Below are positions 35,037-43,175 of a stretch of DNA of 64,000 bases, in pieces (the first letter of the stretch is position 1; each line of letters starts with the position of its first letter). The stretch spans positions 62,001 to 126,000 of the forward strand of contig NZ_BMND01000003.1 in the NCBI RefSeq assembly GCF_014646275.1, in the 5' to 3' direction. A program made the position numbers and the translations under genes. The notes below the pieces were generated by a model. That model did no database searches and was not told the origin of the DNA. It saw only the letters and a program-made list of their open reading frames with translations. Source of the DNA: Streptomyces kronopolitis (lineage in GTDB: Bacteria > Actinomycetota > Actinomycetes > Streptomycetales > Streptomycetaceae).

Positions 35037-35480
35037 GTCGCCTCTTCTCTAGCTCGACGAGCTGTCGTACCAGGGTCAACATCCAACCAGGCCGAAAACG
35101 TTCCCGCTCGTGCCTTTTCCTCGAAAAAACTCTCCGAGGGGGCCGGGTGCTGCCGGGTGGCGGCGAATGAGCCGTGTTGCGTGGTGGTCTGATTCACGTT
35201 GGTTGTTGGTCTCTGTCCTCCCGGCTGGCTTGCCGGTTGTTGATGAGGACGTGCCCGGAGCCTAAATGGTTCATGCCTCGAAGGGAACGTGATGTGCACG
35301 TCACTGCGATGTCACCCCTACGAGGGATCGAACGCATGAGCGAAATTCTACTAGCATGAGCATGGTTACGGGTGGCGTCACATCGGCTCTACCAGGCCTC
35401 GGTACCCTCTGACCGGCGACACCGCCACAACCGAGTCCGTGGAATGCGGACTGCCAGAAATTCAGCGAGGAGCGAACCGC
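35037..35480. other. Divergent intergenic region upstream of parE
   Basis: 444 bp, AT-richer than its neighbours, no gene. TTGACC on the minus strand near 35076 may belong to the zinc-ribbon gene promoter. A near-palindrome, GTGATGTGCACGTCAC, lies at 35289-35304 (seven of eight pairs). The parE ribosome site GAGGAG is just before 35481. Confidence 0.55.
35289..35304. promoter_or_regulatory. Candidate operator palindrome upstream of parE
   Basis: GTGATGTGCACGTCAC: 16 bp, palindromic except for one base pair, located 177 bp before the parE start. The binding protein is unknown. Confidence 0.35.
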
Positions 35481-37601
35481 GTGACCGCCGAGATGTCCGT
35501 GCCGTCCACCGCAGTGCTGACCGGGGCAGACCGGGACGGATCCAACTACACCGCGCGGCATCTGCTCGTCCTCGAGGGGCTCGAAGCCGTCCGCAAGCGC
35601 CCGGGCATGTACATCGGCTCGACGGACAGCCGCGGCCTGATGCACTGCCTGTGGGAGATCATCGACAACTCCGTCGACGAGGCGCTGGGCGGCTACTGCG
35701 ACCACATCGAGGTGATCCTTCACGACGACGGGTCCGTGGAGGTCAGGGACAACGGCCGAGGCATCCCCGTCGATGTCGAGCCGAAGACCGGCCTCAGCGG
35801 CGTCGAGGTCGTGATGACCAAGCTGCACGCCGGCGGAAAGTTCGGCGGCGGCTCGTACGCGGCCTCCGGCGGACTGCACGGCGTCGGCGCCTCCGTCGTC
35901 AACGCCCTGTCCGCCCGGCTCGACGTCGAGGTGGACCGCAGCAGCAAGACGCACTCGATCAGCTTCCGCCGCGGCGTACCCGGCATCTTCACCGAATCGG
36001 GTCCCGACGCCCCCTTCGACCCGGGCAACGGCCTGCTCAAGGGCAAGCGGATCGCCAAGACGAAGACCGGCACCCGGGTGCGCTACTGGGCCGACCGGCA
36101 GATCTTCCTCAAGGACGCCAAGCTCTCCCTGGACACCCTGTACGCCCGCGCGCGGCAGACGGCGTTCCTCGTGCCGGGCCTGACCCTCGTCGTCCGCGAC
36201 GAGCGGGGCATCGACGGCGCCGGCAAGACGGAGGAGATCTTCCGCTACGACGGCGGCATCAGCGAATTCTGCGAGTACCTCGCGCAGGACAAGGCCGTGT
36301 GCGACGTACTGCGCCTGAGCGGCCAGGGCACCTTCAAGGAGACCGTCCCGGTCCTCGACGACCGCGGCCACATGACCCCGACCGAGGTCACCCGGGAACT
36401 CGGCGTCGACATCGCGCTGCGCTGGGGCACCGGCTACGACTCGACGCTCAAGTCGTTCGTCAACATCATCGCGACGCCCAAGGGCGGCACCCACGTCTCC
36501 GGGTTCGAGCGGTCGGTCACCAAGACCGTCAACGAGGTGCTGCGGTCGAGCAAGCTGCTGCGCGTGGCCGAGGACGACGTCGTCAAGGACGACGCCATGG
36601 AGGGCCTCACCGCCGTTGTGACCGTGCGGCTCGCGGAGCCGCAGTTCGAGGGGCAGACCAAGGAGGTGCTCGGCACCTCGGCGGCCTCCCGGATCGTCGC
36701 CCAGGTGGTGAGCCGGGAACTCAAGGCGCACCTGACCTCCACGAAGCGGGACGCCAAGCAGCAGGCCCGTGCCGTCCTGGAGAAGATCGTCGCCGCGGCC
36801 CGTACGCGCATCGCCGCCCGGCAGCACAAGGAGGCCCAGCGGCGGAAGACCGCGCTGGAGTCGTCCTCGCTGCCGGCCAAGCTGGCGGACTGCCGCAGCG
36901 ACGACGTCGACCGCAGCGAGCTCTTCATCGTCGAGGGCGACTCGGCGCTGGGTACGGCGAAGCTGGCGCGGAACTCCGAGTTCCAGGCGCTGCTGCCGAT
37001 CCGCGGCAAGATCCTCAATGTCCAGAAGTCGTCGGTCTCGGACATGCTCAAGAACGCCGAGTGCGGCGCCATCATCCAGGTCATAGGGGCCGGGTCCGGC
37101 CGCACCTTCGACATCGACACCGCCCGCTACGGCAAGGTCATCTTCCTGGCCGACGCGGACGTCGACGGCGCCCACATCCGCTGCCTGCTGCTGACCCTCT
37201 TCCAGCGCTACATGCGGCCCATGGTCGAGCAGGGCCGGGTCTTCTCCGCCGTCCCCCCGCTGCACCGTGTCGAACTGATCAACCCCAAGAAGGGCCAGGA
37301 CAAGTACATCTACACCTACTCGGACAACGAGCTGCGCCAGACCCTGCTCGAGCTCCAGCGCACGAAGGTCCGCTACAAGGACAGCATCCAGCGCTACAAG
37401 GGCCTGGGTGAGATGGACGCCGACCAGCTCGCCGAGACGACCATGGACCCGCGCCACCGCACCCTGCGCCGCATCAACATCAGCGATCTCGAAGCGGCGG
37501 AGAAGGCCTTCGACCTCCTGATGGGCAACGAGGTCGCCCCCCGTAAGGAGTTCATCACCAACTCCGCATCCACTCTGGACCGTTCACGCATCGACACCTG
37601 A
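35481..37601 (+). CDS. parE: DNA topoisomerase IV subunit B (ParE/GyrB paralogue)
   Basis: 706 aa, GTG 35481 with GAGGAG upstream. The GHKL ATPase domain has EIIDNSVDEAL, DNGRGIPV and GGLHGVGASVVNALS. The TOPRIM domain has EGDSALGTAK (about residue 485; gyrases read EGDSAGG) and DADVDGAHI (about 555). Shorter than long GyrB, with the C-terminal EMDADQL...RRINISD region. It pairs with ParC, whose gene lies 13 kb away on the other strand. The complex decatenates daughter chromosomes, which matters at sporulation septation. Confidence 0.94.
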   Translation: MTAEMSVPSTAVLTGADRDGSNYTARHLLVLEGLEAVRKRPGMYIGSTDSRGLMHCLWEIIDNSVDEALGGYCDHIEVILHDDGSVEVRDNGRGIPVDVEPKTGLSGVEVVMTKLHAGGKFGGGSYAASGGLHGVGASVVNALSARLDVEVDRSSKTHSISFRRGVPGIFTESGPDAPFDPGNGLLKGKRIAKTKTGTRVRYWADRQIFLKDAKLSLDTLYARARQTAFLVPGLTLVVRDERGIDGAGKTEEIFRYDGGISEFCEYLAQDKAVCDVLRLSGQGTFKETVPVLDDRGHMTPTEVTRELGVDIALRWGTGYDSTLKSFVNIIATPKGGTHVSGFERSVTKTVNEVLRSSKLLRVAEDDVVKDDAMEGLTAVVTVRLAEPQFEGQTKEVLGTSAASRIVAQVVSRELKAHLTSTKRDAKQQARAVLEKIVAAARTRIAARQHKEAQRRKTALESSSLPAKLADCRSDDVDRSELFIVEGDSALGTAKLARNSEFQALLPIRGKILNVQKSSVSDMLKNAECGAIIQVIGAGSGRTFDIDTARYGKVIFLADADVDGAHIRCLLLTLFQRYMRPMVEQGRVFSAVPPLHRVELINPKKGQDKYIYTYSDNELRQTLLELQRTKVRYKDSIQRYKGLGEMDADQLAETTMDPRHRTLRRINISDLEAAEKAFDLLMGNEVAPRKEFITNSASTLDRSRIDT

Positions 37602-37613
37602 GTCGTCAGCGGC

Positions 37614-37663
37614 AGCCGGCGGGCGCCTCTCCACCCCAGGGTGGACAGGTGCCCGTCGGCTTT
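37614..37663 (+). terminator. parE terminator
   Basis: Long stem: AGCCGGCGGGCGCCT-type arm (37614-37628) pairs with AGGTGCCCGTCGGCT (37647-37661) with two G-T pairs. There is an inner CCACCC/GGGTGG stem, then TTT. Confidence 0.85.
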
Positions 37664-37755
37664 CCACCCGGGACCCACCCTGGCGCCGATCCGCACGGTG
37701 CCGCCGCTCCATAGCGTCGGAGACGTCGAATTCCCGTCCCACGGAGGGCCAGGTC

Positions 37756-38244
37756 ATGAGCGGCTCGCTCAACATTGTTGTGATCATCGGGGTCATCGCG
37801 CTGGTGTTCGTCCGGCAGTTCTCGGCGCAGCGGATCTCGTCGGAGGGCAAGGCCTGGTGGCTCATTCCGGTCGTCCTGACGGTCATGGCACTACGGCAGC
37901 CCGGCCTCGTCGACCCGGCGCACCACATGGCGTCCGGCGTCCTCCTGGGCGCGGAGGTGCTGATCGGGCTGGCCTGCGGCGCCGGCTGGGCCTGGACAAC
38001 GCGTATCTGGACCGGCGACGACGGCGCGGTGTGGACCAAGGGGAGCTGGGCGGCGGCCGGGGTGTGGGCCTGCGGCATGGCGCTGCGGGTCGGTCTCATG
38101 GGTATCGCCGCGGTCCTGGGCATCCACCAGGGCAGCGCGGCCACGATGCTCTCCGTCGCGGCGATGCTGCTGACCCGTGCAGGAGTCACCACCTGGCGGG
38201 CCCAGGGTCTGCAGCGGACGTACCGTGTCCCTGTCGCGGGCTGA
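37756..38244 (+). CDS. Multi-pass membrane protein, DUF1453/CcdC-like
   Basis: 162 aa, ATG 37756. GGAGGG lies about 12 bp before it. Four hydrophobic segments: about residues 5-20 (IVVIIGVIALVFV), 33-48, 60-80 and 95-130. Sequence type fits the DUF1453 family. The function is unknown. The histidine kinase gene follows 30 bp later, so the two may be co-transcribed. Confidence 0.68.
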   Translation: MSGSLNIVVIIGVIALVFVRQFSAQRISSEGKAWWLIPVVLTVMALRQPGLVDPAHHMASGVLLGAEVLIGLACGAGWAWTTRIWTGDDGAVWTKGSWAAAGVWACGMALRVGLMGIAAVLGIHQGSAATMLSVAAMLLTRAGVTTWRAQGLQRTYRVPVAG

Positions 38245-38274
38245 AACCCCGCGAGCGCCGTGGAAGGGACCGTA

Positions 38275-39441
38275 GTGCCACCGACAACCTGGACGAGCTG
38301 GCCGTTGCGGGAGTCGCTGGCCCGTGAGGGCGTCAGCGGCGCCCGGTTGTGGATCGGCCGGGCGGTGCGCATCGCGGTGGTGGCGGGGCTGGTATGGACC
38401 ACCCTGGTGGGACCGGCCTTCACCGGCTGGCGCCTGGTGGCGTTGTGCGCGGGCATCGCGGCCACACTGGTGACGTTCCGCGGCTTCTTCCGTACGACGC
38501 TGGCACACCGCCTGTGGCCGTCCATCGGACTGTTCGTCCTACTGCTGGCCGCGGCCTTCGGCCTCGCCGGCGCGGGGGCGCAGGTGCCCGCCACCGTCCT
38601 GTGGTGCACCTGTGCCGTCGTCGCCATGGAACGGCTGCCACTGGGCGTCGCCGTACCGTGCTCCCTCGGCGCACTGGGCGGGTACGCCGCGCTGAACACC
38701 GGCAACTGGTGGGCGACCGCCGCGACCGCCGCGGGCCTGGGACTGGCGGGCTACGTCGTACGGCTGGACGCCGAGGCGCGCGGCAACGCTCAGCGGCTGC
38801 TGGCCCAGGAGCGGGCCGCCCGCGCGGCCGAGGCCGAATCGGCGGCGCTCACCGAACGCGGGCGGATCGCGCGCGAGATCCACGACGTCCTCGCCCACAG
38901 CCTGAGTGCCCAACTGGTGCACCTGGAGGCCGCACGGCTGCTGATCCAGCGCAGCACCGACCTGGAGGCCGACCGCGAGCAGCTGCTGGAGCAGGTGACG
39001 GCGTGCCGGGGAATGGCCCGTGAAGGGCTGGACGGCACCCGTGAGGCGCTTTCGGCACTGCGCGGGGAGATGATCCCGGTCGAGGACTTCCTGCGGCGTC
39101 TGGCCGCCGCTGAGAGCGCTCGGCTGGATGTGACGGGCGAGTCCCGCGCCGTGCCGGCCGAGGCGGGCCTCGCGGTCCGCCGCGTCGCCCAGGAGGCGTT
39201 CACGAACGTACGCAAGCACGCCCCGGGGGCCCGGGTGAGCGTGCGGCTGGAGTACGCGGCCGACGTGATCGGGTTGGAGGTGCGCGACTCCGGCGGCCGA
39301 GGCGCGCCCGGTGAGCTCGCGGGAAGCGGCTCCGGATACGGTCTGCTCGGGATGCGGGAGCGCGCCGAACTCCTCGGCGGAACGCTGGAGTCCGGCCCCG
39401 ACGAGGAGGGCTTCGTGGTGCGGTTGCGGGTGCCCGCATGA
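38275..39441 (+). CDS. NarL-class sensor histidine kinase
   Basis: 388 aa. GTG 38275 was preferred because GGAAGGGAC lies just before it; GTG 38260 is in frame but has no site. Residues 20-170 hold four or five membrane helices with little outside loop. The HisKA_3 phospho-acceptor is in REIHDVLAHSLSAQLVHLE (about residue 200) and the HATPase domain has QEAFTNVRKHAPG and GSGYGLLGMRERAEL. Stop and next start overlap in ATGA with the response regulator, giving a coupled pair. Signal unknown. Confidence 0.92.
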   Translation: MPPTTWTSWPLRESLAREGVSGARLWIGRAVRIAVVAGLVWTTLVGPAFTGWRLVALCAGIAATLVTFRGFFRTTLAHRLWPSIGLFVLLLAAAFGLAGAGAQVPATVLWCTCAVVAMERLPLGVAVPCSLGALGGYAALNTGNWWATAATAAGLGLAGYVVRLDAEARGNAQRLLAQERAARAAEAESAALTERGRIAREIHDVLAHSLSAQLVHLEAARLLIQRSTDLEADREQLLEQVTACRGMAREGLDGTREALSALRGEMIPVEDFLRRLAAAESARLDVTGESRAVPAEAGLAVRRVAQEAFTNVRKHAPGARVSVRLEYAADVIGLEVRDSGGRGAPGELAGSGSGYGLLGMRERAELLGGTLESGPDEEGFVVRLRVPA

Positions 39442-40112
39442 CGGCGGACGCGACAACGCGAGTCGTGGTCGCCGATGACCAGACGGTGGTGCGCGAGGGG
39501 ATCGTGATGCTGCTGGGGCTGCTGCCGGGGATCGAGGTCGTCGGATCGGCCGCGGACGGCGAGGAAGCGGTCCGCCTGGTTGCCGGACTCGCCCCCGACG
39601 TCGTCCTGATGGATCTGCGAATGCCGCGCTGCGACGGTGTCGAGGCCACCCGCCGTATCCGTGCCGAGCACCCCGGTACCCAGGTCGTGGTCCTCACCAC
39701 CTATGCGGACGACGACTCGCTCTTCCCTGCCCTGCAGGCCGGTGCCCGCGGCTATCTGACCAAGGACGCGGACGGCGACGAGATCGTCCGCGCCATCGCC
39801 GACGTGCTCTCGGGGGAGGCCGGGCTGTCCCCCAGGATCCAGCGCCGGCTGCTGGAGCGCTTCACGGAGCCCGTGCGAACGGCGCCGTATCCGCCCGACG
39901 AGCCCCCGGACGGGCTGACCGCCCGCGAGGTGGAGGTGCTGCGGCTGGTGGCCGAGGGCCAGTCCAACCCGGAGATCGCCCGCTCCCTGCACGTCTCCAC
40001 CGCGACGGTGAAGACCCACATCAACAATCTCTTCGCCAAAGCGGGACTGCGGGACCGCGCACAGGCCATCCACTACGCGTACCGGCACGGCCTTGCACAG
40101 CCGCCCCAATAG
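39438..40112 (+). CDS. NarL/LuxR-family response regulator
   Basis: 224 aa. ATG 39438 overlaps the kinase stop by 4 bp. The receiver has VVADDQ, the phospho-Asp in VVLMDLRMP (about residue 56) and the switch Thr/Lys in VLTTYAD and LTKDA. The C-terminal LuxR helix-turn-helix is LTAREVEVLRLVAEG...VKTHINNLFAKAGL. Partner of the kinase at 38275. Targets unknown; the DUF485-symporter operon 108 bp downstream is a possible one. Confidence 0.94.
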   Translation: MTADATTRVVVADDQTVVREGIVMLLGLLPGIEVVGSAADGEEAVRLVAGLAPDVVLMDLRMPRCDGVEATRRIRAEHPGTQVVVLTTYADDDSLFPALQAGARGYLTKDADGDEIVRAIADVLSGEAGLSPRIQRRLLERFTEPVRTAPYPPDEPPDGLTAREVEVLRLVAEGQSNPEIARSLHVSTATVKTHINNLFAKAGLRDRAQAIHYAYRHGLAQPPQ

Positions 40113-40219
40113 CCCGTCACCTGATGGGGTGAAGGGTTCGCAATGAAGAGTCCAGGATCTTCCTTTCTGTCCACTCTTGGGCCACACGGACAACAAACCC
40201 GTGCACCAAGGAGAGTTCG

Positions 40220-40741
40220 GTGGACAAGCAGGACGGCCGTTCGGCCGGTGAGTCAGGGGCCCTTCGGCTCGACGACCCCTGGTACGACGCTCTCGCCTCC
40301 GGGTGGGGCGAGCTGGATGACGAGACAACACCTGCGGACGAGTGGGACCGCACGGAGAAACCCGAACCGGTCCCGGTACCCCCGCCCGTACCGGTAGCGG
40401 AACCACGGTCCGCACCGCACGACGAGATCTATCTGGCGGTGCAGCGAAGCGCGGCCTTCCAGGAGGTGCGTCGCCGCTACCGGCGGTTCGTCCTGCCCGG
40501 CACGGCGGTCTTCCTGGCCTGGTACCTCGCCTACGTGGTCGCCGCGACCGCCGCACCGGGCCTCATGGCCCATCGCGTCGTCGGTGCGCTGAACGTCGCG
40601 ATGCTCGCCGGACTCGGCCAGTTCGCCACCACGTTCCTGCTCACCTGGGCCTACGCGCGCCACGCCCGGCTGCGCAGGGACCGCGCGGCACTCGACATCC
40701 GCTGGGAAACCCAGGAACTCACCGGGGGGAACATCCGTTGA
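40220..40741 (+). CDS. DUF485-domain membrane protein
   Basis: 173 aa, GTG 40220, AAGGAGAG site upstream. Residues 1-75 are acidic and Pro-rich, probably cytoplasmic. Residues 80-165 hold the DUF485 unit with two membrane helices (LPGTAVFLAWYLAYVVAATA and LNVAMLAGLGQFATTFLLTWAYA). DUF485 proteins regularly precede acetate/monocarboxylate symporters, and here the stop overlaps the symporter start by 4 bp (TTGA), so the two are translationally coupled. Confidence 0.9.
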   Translation: MDKQDGRSAGESGALRLDDPWYDALASGWGELDDETTPADEWDRTEKPEPVPVPPPVPVAEPRSAPHDEIYLAVQRSAAFQEVRRRYRRFVLPGTAVFLAWYLAYVVAATAAPGLMAHRVVGALNVAMLAGLGQFATTFLLTWAYARHARLRRDRAALDIRWETQELTGGNIR

Positions 40742-42342
40742 CCGGCGACCACCAGACCCTCGCACTGGTTTTGTTCAGTGTGTTCATCGCCGTCACCCTG
40801 GCGATCACCACCTGGGTGAGCCGCCGCCGGCACGGCTCCGCCGAGGAGTTCTACGCCGGCGGGAGACTCTTCTCGCCCATGGAGAACGGGTTCGCCATCG
40901 CGGGTGACTACATGTCCGCGGCGTCCTTCCTCGGGATCTCCGGGCTGATCGCCCTCTTCGGCTACGACGGCCTGCTGTACTCGGTCGGCTTTCTGGTTGC
41001 CTGGCTCGTCGTCCTCTTCCTGGTCGCCGAACTTGTCCGCAACTGCGGCCGGTTCACCCTCGCCGATGTCGTCGCCGCCCGGATGCGAGAGCGCCCCGTC
41101 CGCATCGCGGCCGGCACGGCCTCCGTCACGGTGTCCGTGCTCTACCTGGTCGCGCAGATGGTCGGCGCCGGCAGTCTGGTCGCCCTGCTCCTGGGCGGCG
41201 CCAGTCAGCAGGCCCGCACCTGGATGGTGATCGGAGTCGGCGCCCTGATGGTGGTCTACGTCGCCTTCGGCGGCATGCGGGCCACGACCTGGATCCAGAT
41301 CGTCAAAGCGGTACTGCTCATGGGCGGCGCCATCGCCCTGACCGTCCTGGTACTCATCCGGTTCCACGGTGACTTCAATACGCTGCTGAACACCGCCGCG
41401 GAACGCAGCGGACACGGCCGTGAGTTTCTCACGCCCGGTCTCAGGTACGGCGGCGGCTGGACCGCGCGGCTCGACTTCATCAGCCTCGGCATCGCACTGG
41501 TCCTGGGGACCGCCGGACTGCCGCATATCCTCTCCCGCTTCTACACCGTCCCCACGGCACGCTCCGCCCGCCGCTCCGTCGTCTGGTCCATCGGCCTGAT
41601 CGGTGGCTTCTACCTGATGACCATCGTGCTCGGCTTCGGCGCCGCAGCAGTGCTGGGCAGCTCCGCCGTGCATGCGTCCAATGCAGCCGGCAACACCGCC
41701 GTCCCGCTGCTTGCCCTCAATCTGGGAGGCGGCGCCGGTTCGACCGGAGGGACAGTTCTCTTCGCCGTGGTTGCCGCGGTCGCGTTCGCCACCATCCTGG
41801 CCGTGGTCGCCGGCATCACGCTCGCGTCGTCGGCCTCGGTTGCGCACGACCTGTATGCCTCGCTGCGACGCCCGCGCGGCACGGCGCAGGACGCCCAGCG
41901 CGCCGAGGTGGCCGTGGCACGGATCGCGGCGGTGGGGGTCGGCGCGGTTGCCATCGGCCTCAGCCTCCTCGCCCAGGACCTGAACGTCGCCTTCCTGGTG
42001 GGGCTGGCTTTTGCTGTCGCGGCTTCGGCCAACCTGCCGGTCCTGCTGTACACCCTGTTCTGGCGCCGCTTCACGACCCGGGGGGCGGTCTGGTCCGTGT
42101 ACGGCGGTCTGATCCCGGCGATCACCCTGGTCGTGCTCTCGCCGGTCGTCTCGGGCGGCACGGAGTCGATCTTCCCCGGAGTGGACTTCGCCGTCTTCCC
42201 GCTCGAGAACCCCGGTGTCGTATCGATCCCGCTGGGCTTCCTGATGGGCTGGCTGGGAACGCTGCTCTCCCCGGAGGCTGCCGACGAAGCACGGCATGCA
42301 GAGACGGAGGTACGGGCGCTCACGGGCGCGGGGGCGGCCTAA
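40738..42342 (+). CDS. Sodium:solute symporter, acetate/monocarboxylate type (ActP/MctC-like)
   Basis: 534 aa. TTG 40738 overlaps the DUF485 stop and has GGGGGGA upstream. About 13 membrane helices. Landmarks of the SSS family are YAGGRLFSPMENGFAIAGDYMSAASFLG near the N-terminus, the Na+-region GLPHILSRFYTVP (about residue 260), and FATILAVVAGITLASSASVAHDLYA. It imports acetate or short carboxylates with a cation. Upstream NarL-type and downstream CitAB-type two-component systems are both candidates for control. Confidence 0.92.
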   Translation: MTGDHQTLALVLFSVFIAVTLAITTWVSRRRHGSAEEFYAGGRLFSPMENGFAIAGDYMSAASFLGISGLIALFGYDGLLYSVGFLVAWLVVLFLVAELVRNCGRFTLADVVAARMRERPVRIAAGTASVTVSVLYLVAQMVGAGSLVALLLGGASQQARTWMVIGVGALMVVYVAFGGMRATTWIQIVKAVLLMGGAIALTVLVLIRFHGDFNTLLNTAAERSGHGREFLTPGLRYGGGWTARLDFISLGIALVLGTAGLPHILSRFYTVPTARSARRSVVWSIGLIGGFYLMTIVLGFGAAAVLGSSAVHASNAAGNTAVPLLALNLGGGAGSTGGTVLFAVVAAVAFATILAVVAGITLASSASVAHDLYASLRRPRGTAQDAQRAEVAVARIAAVGVGAVAIGLSLLAQDLNVAFLVGLAFAVAASANLPVLLYTLFWRRFTTRGAVWSVYGGLIPAITLVVLSPVVSGGTESIFPGVDFAVFPLENPGVVSIPLGFLMGWLGTLLSPEAADEARHAETEVRALTGAGAA

Positions 42343-42354
42343 GTACGAGACCGA

Positions 42355-42385
42355 CGAGTCCGGGGGCGGGCAGGCCCTGGACTCG
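42355..42385. terminator. Probable terminator between symporter and CitB-type regulator
   Basis: GAGTCC (42356-42361) and GGACTC (42379-42384), with GC-rich extra pairing inside. It lies between convergent genes. Weaker than other hairpins here. Confidence 0.5.
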
Positions 42386-42500
42386 GAGGGCACGATGCGG
42401 GGGTGGGCGGGACCGTGACAGTTGCGCGGTGGTCCGGCTCTTGGCTCCCATACACAGAGTCACCCAATGCACGTCGCTCTTGGGGTGGCGGTTTGCTGGT

Positions 42501-43175
42501 CTAGACCCACTCGTAGCGGTGCTCGGGGCGGCCGGTCTCGCCGTACTTGAGGGTCAGGCGCACCCGCCCTGCGCGCTCCAGGAGCTTGAGGTAGCGCTGC
42601 GCGGTCTGCCGGCTCAGCCCCGCCTGCATGGCGACGTCCTGCGCGGACAGCGGGGCGTCTGCGGAGCGCATTACCGAGCGCACGCGGTCTGCGGTGGCGG
42701 TGGAGTGTCCCTTGGGCAACTCGGCGGGCCCCGCGTTGGCGGATGCCAAGGTGCCGAAGATCCGGTCCACTTCGGACTGCTCCGCCTGTCCGCCACTCGC
42801 AAAGGTGCGGTGCAATGCGGCATAGCCTTCCAACTTGGAGCGCAGGCCCGCGAAGGTGAACGGCTTTACCAGGTACTGCAGTGCGCCGTGACGCATGGCA
42901 GCGTGCACGGTGGCGATGTCGCGCGCGGCCGTCACCATGATCACGTCGGTCAGCACACCTCGGCGTCGCAGGTCGCCGACCAGCTGGAGCCCCGTCCTGT
43001 CGGGTAGATAGTGGTCCAGGAGGATCAGGTCGACGGGGTGGCTCTCCAGGGCCGCGAGGGCCTCCGCGGCGGTGTGCGCGAGACAGCTGACCCGGAACCC
43101 GTCAGTCTTCGCGACATACGCCGCGTTGATCTTCGCCACGTGCACGTCGTCGTCCACGACCAATACGTTGATCAT
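42501..43175 (-). CDS. CitB/DcuR-type response regulator
   Basis: 224 aa, ATG 43175. Receiver: VLVVDDD, phospho-Asp in LILLDHYLPD, switch residues in VTAARD and LVKPF. The C-terminal helix-turn-helix (APLSAQDVAMQAGLSRQTAQRYLKLLERAG) is the CitB/DcuR type. Its start overlaps the stop of the kinase gene by 4 bp. Such systems normally control uptake of citrate, malate, fumarate or succinate. The nearest transporter is the convergent symporter at 40738. Confidence 0.93.
   Translation of the reverse strand: MINVLVVDDDVHVAKINAAYVAKTDGFRVSCLAHTAAEALAALESHPVDLILLDHYLPDRTGLQLVGDLRRRGVLTDVIMVTAARDIATVHAAMRHGALQYLVKPFTFAGLRSKLEGYAALHRTFASGGQAEQSEVDRIFGTLASANAGPAELPKGHSTATADRVRSVMRSADAPLSAQDVAMQAGLSRQTAQRYLKLLERAGRVRLTLKYGETGRPEHRYEWV

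Noticed and set aside
35320..35345. T-arm-like GTTCGATCCCTCGT on the minus strand
   Set aside because: No matching acceptor, D or anticodon stems nearby.
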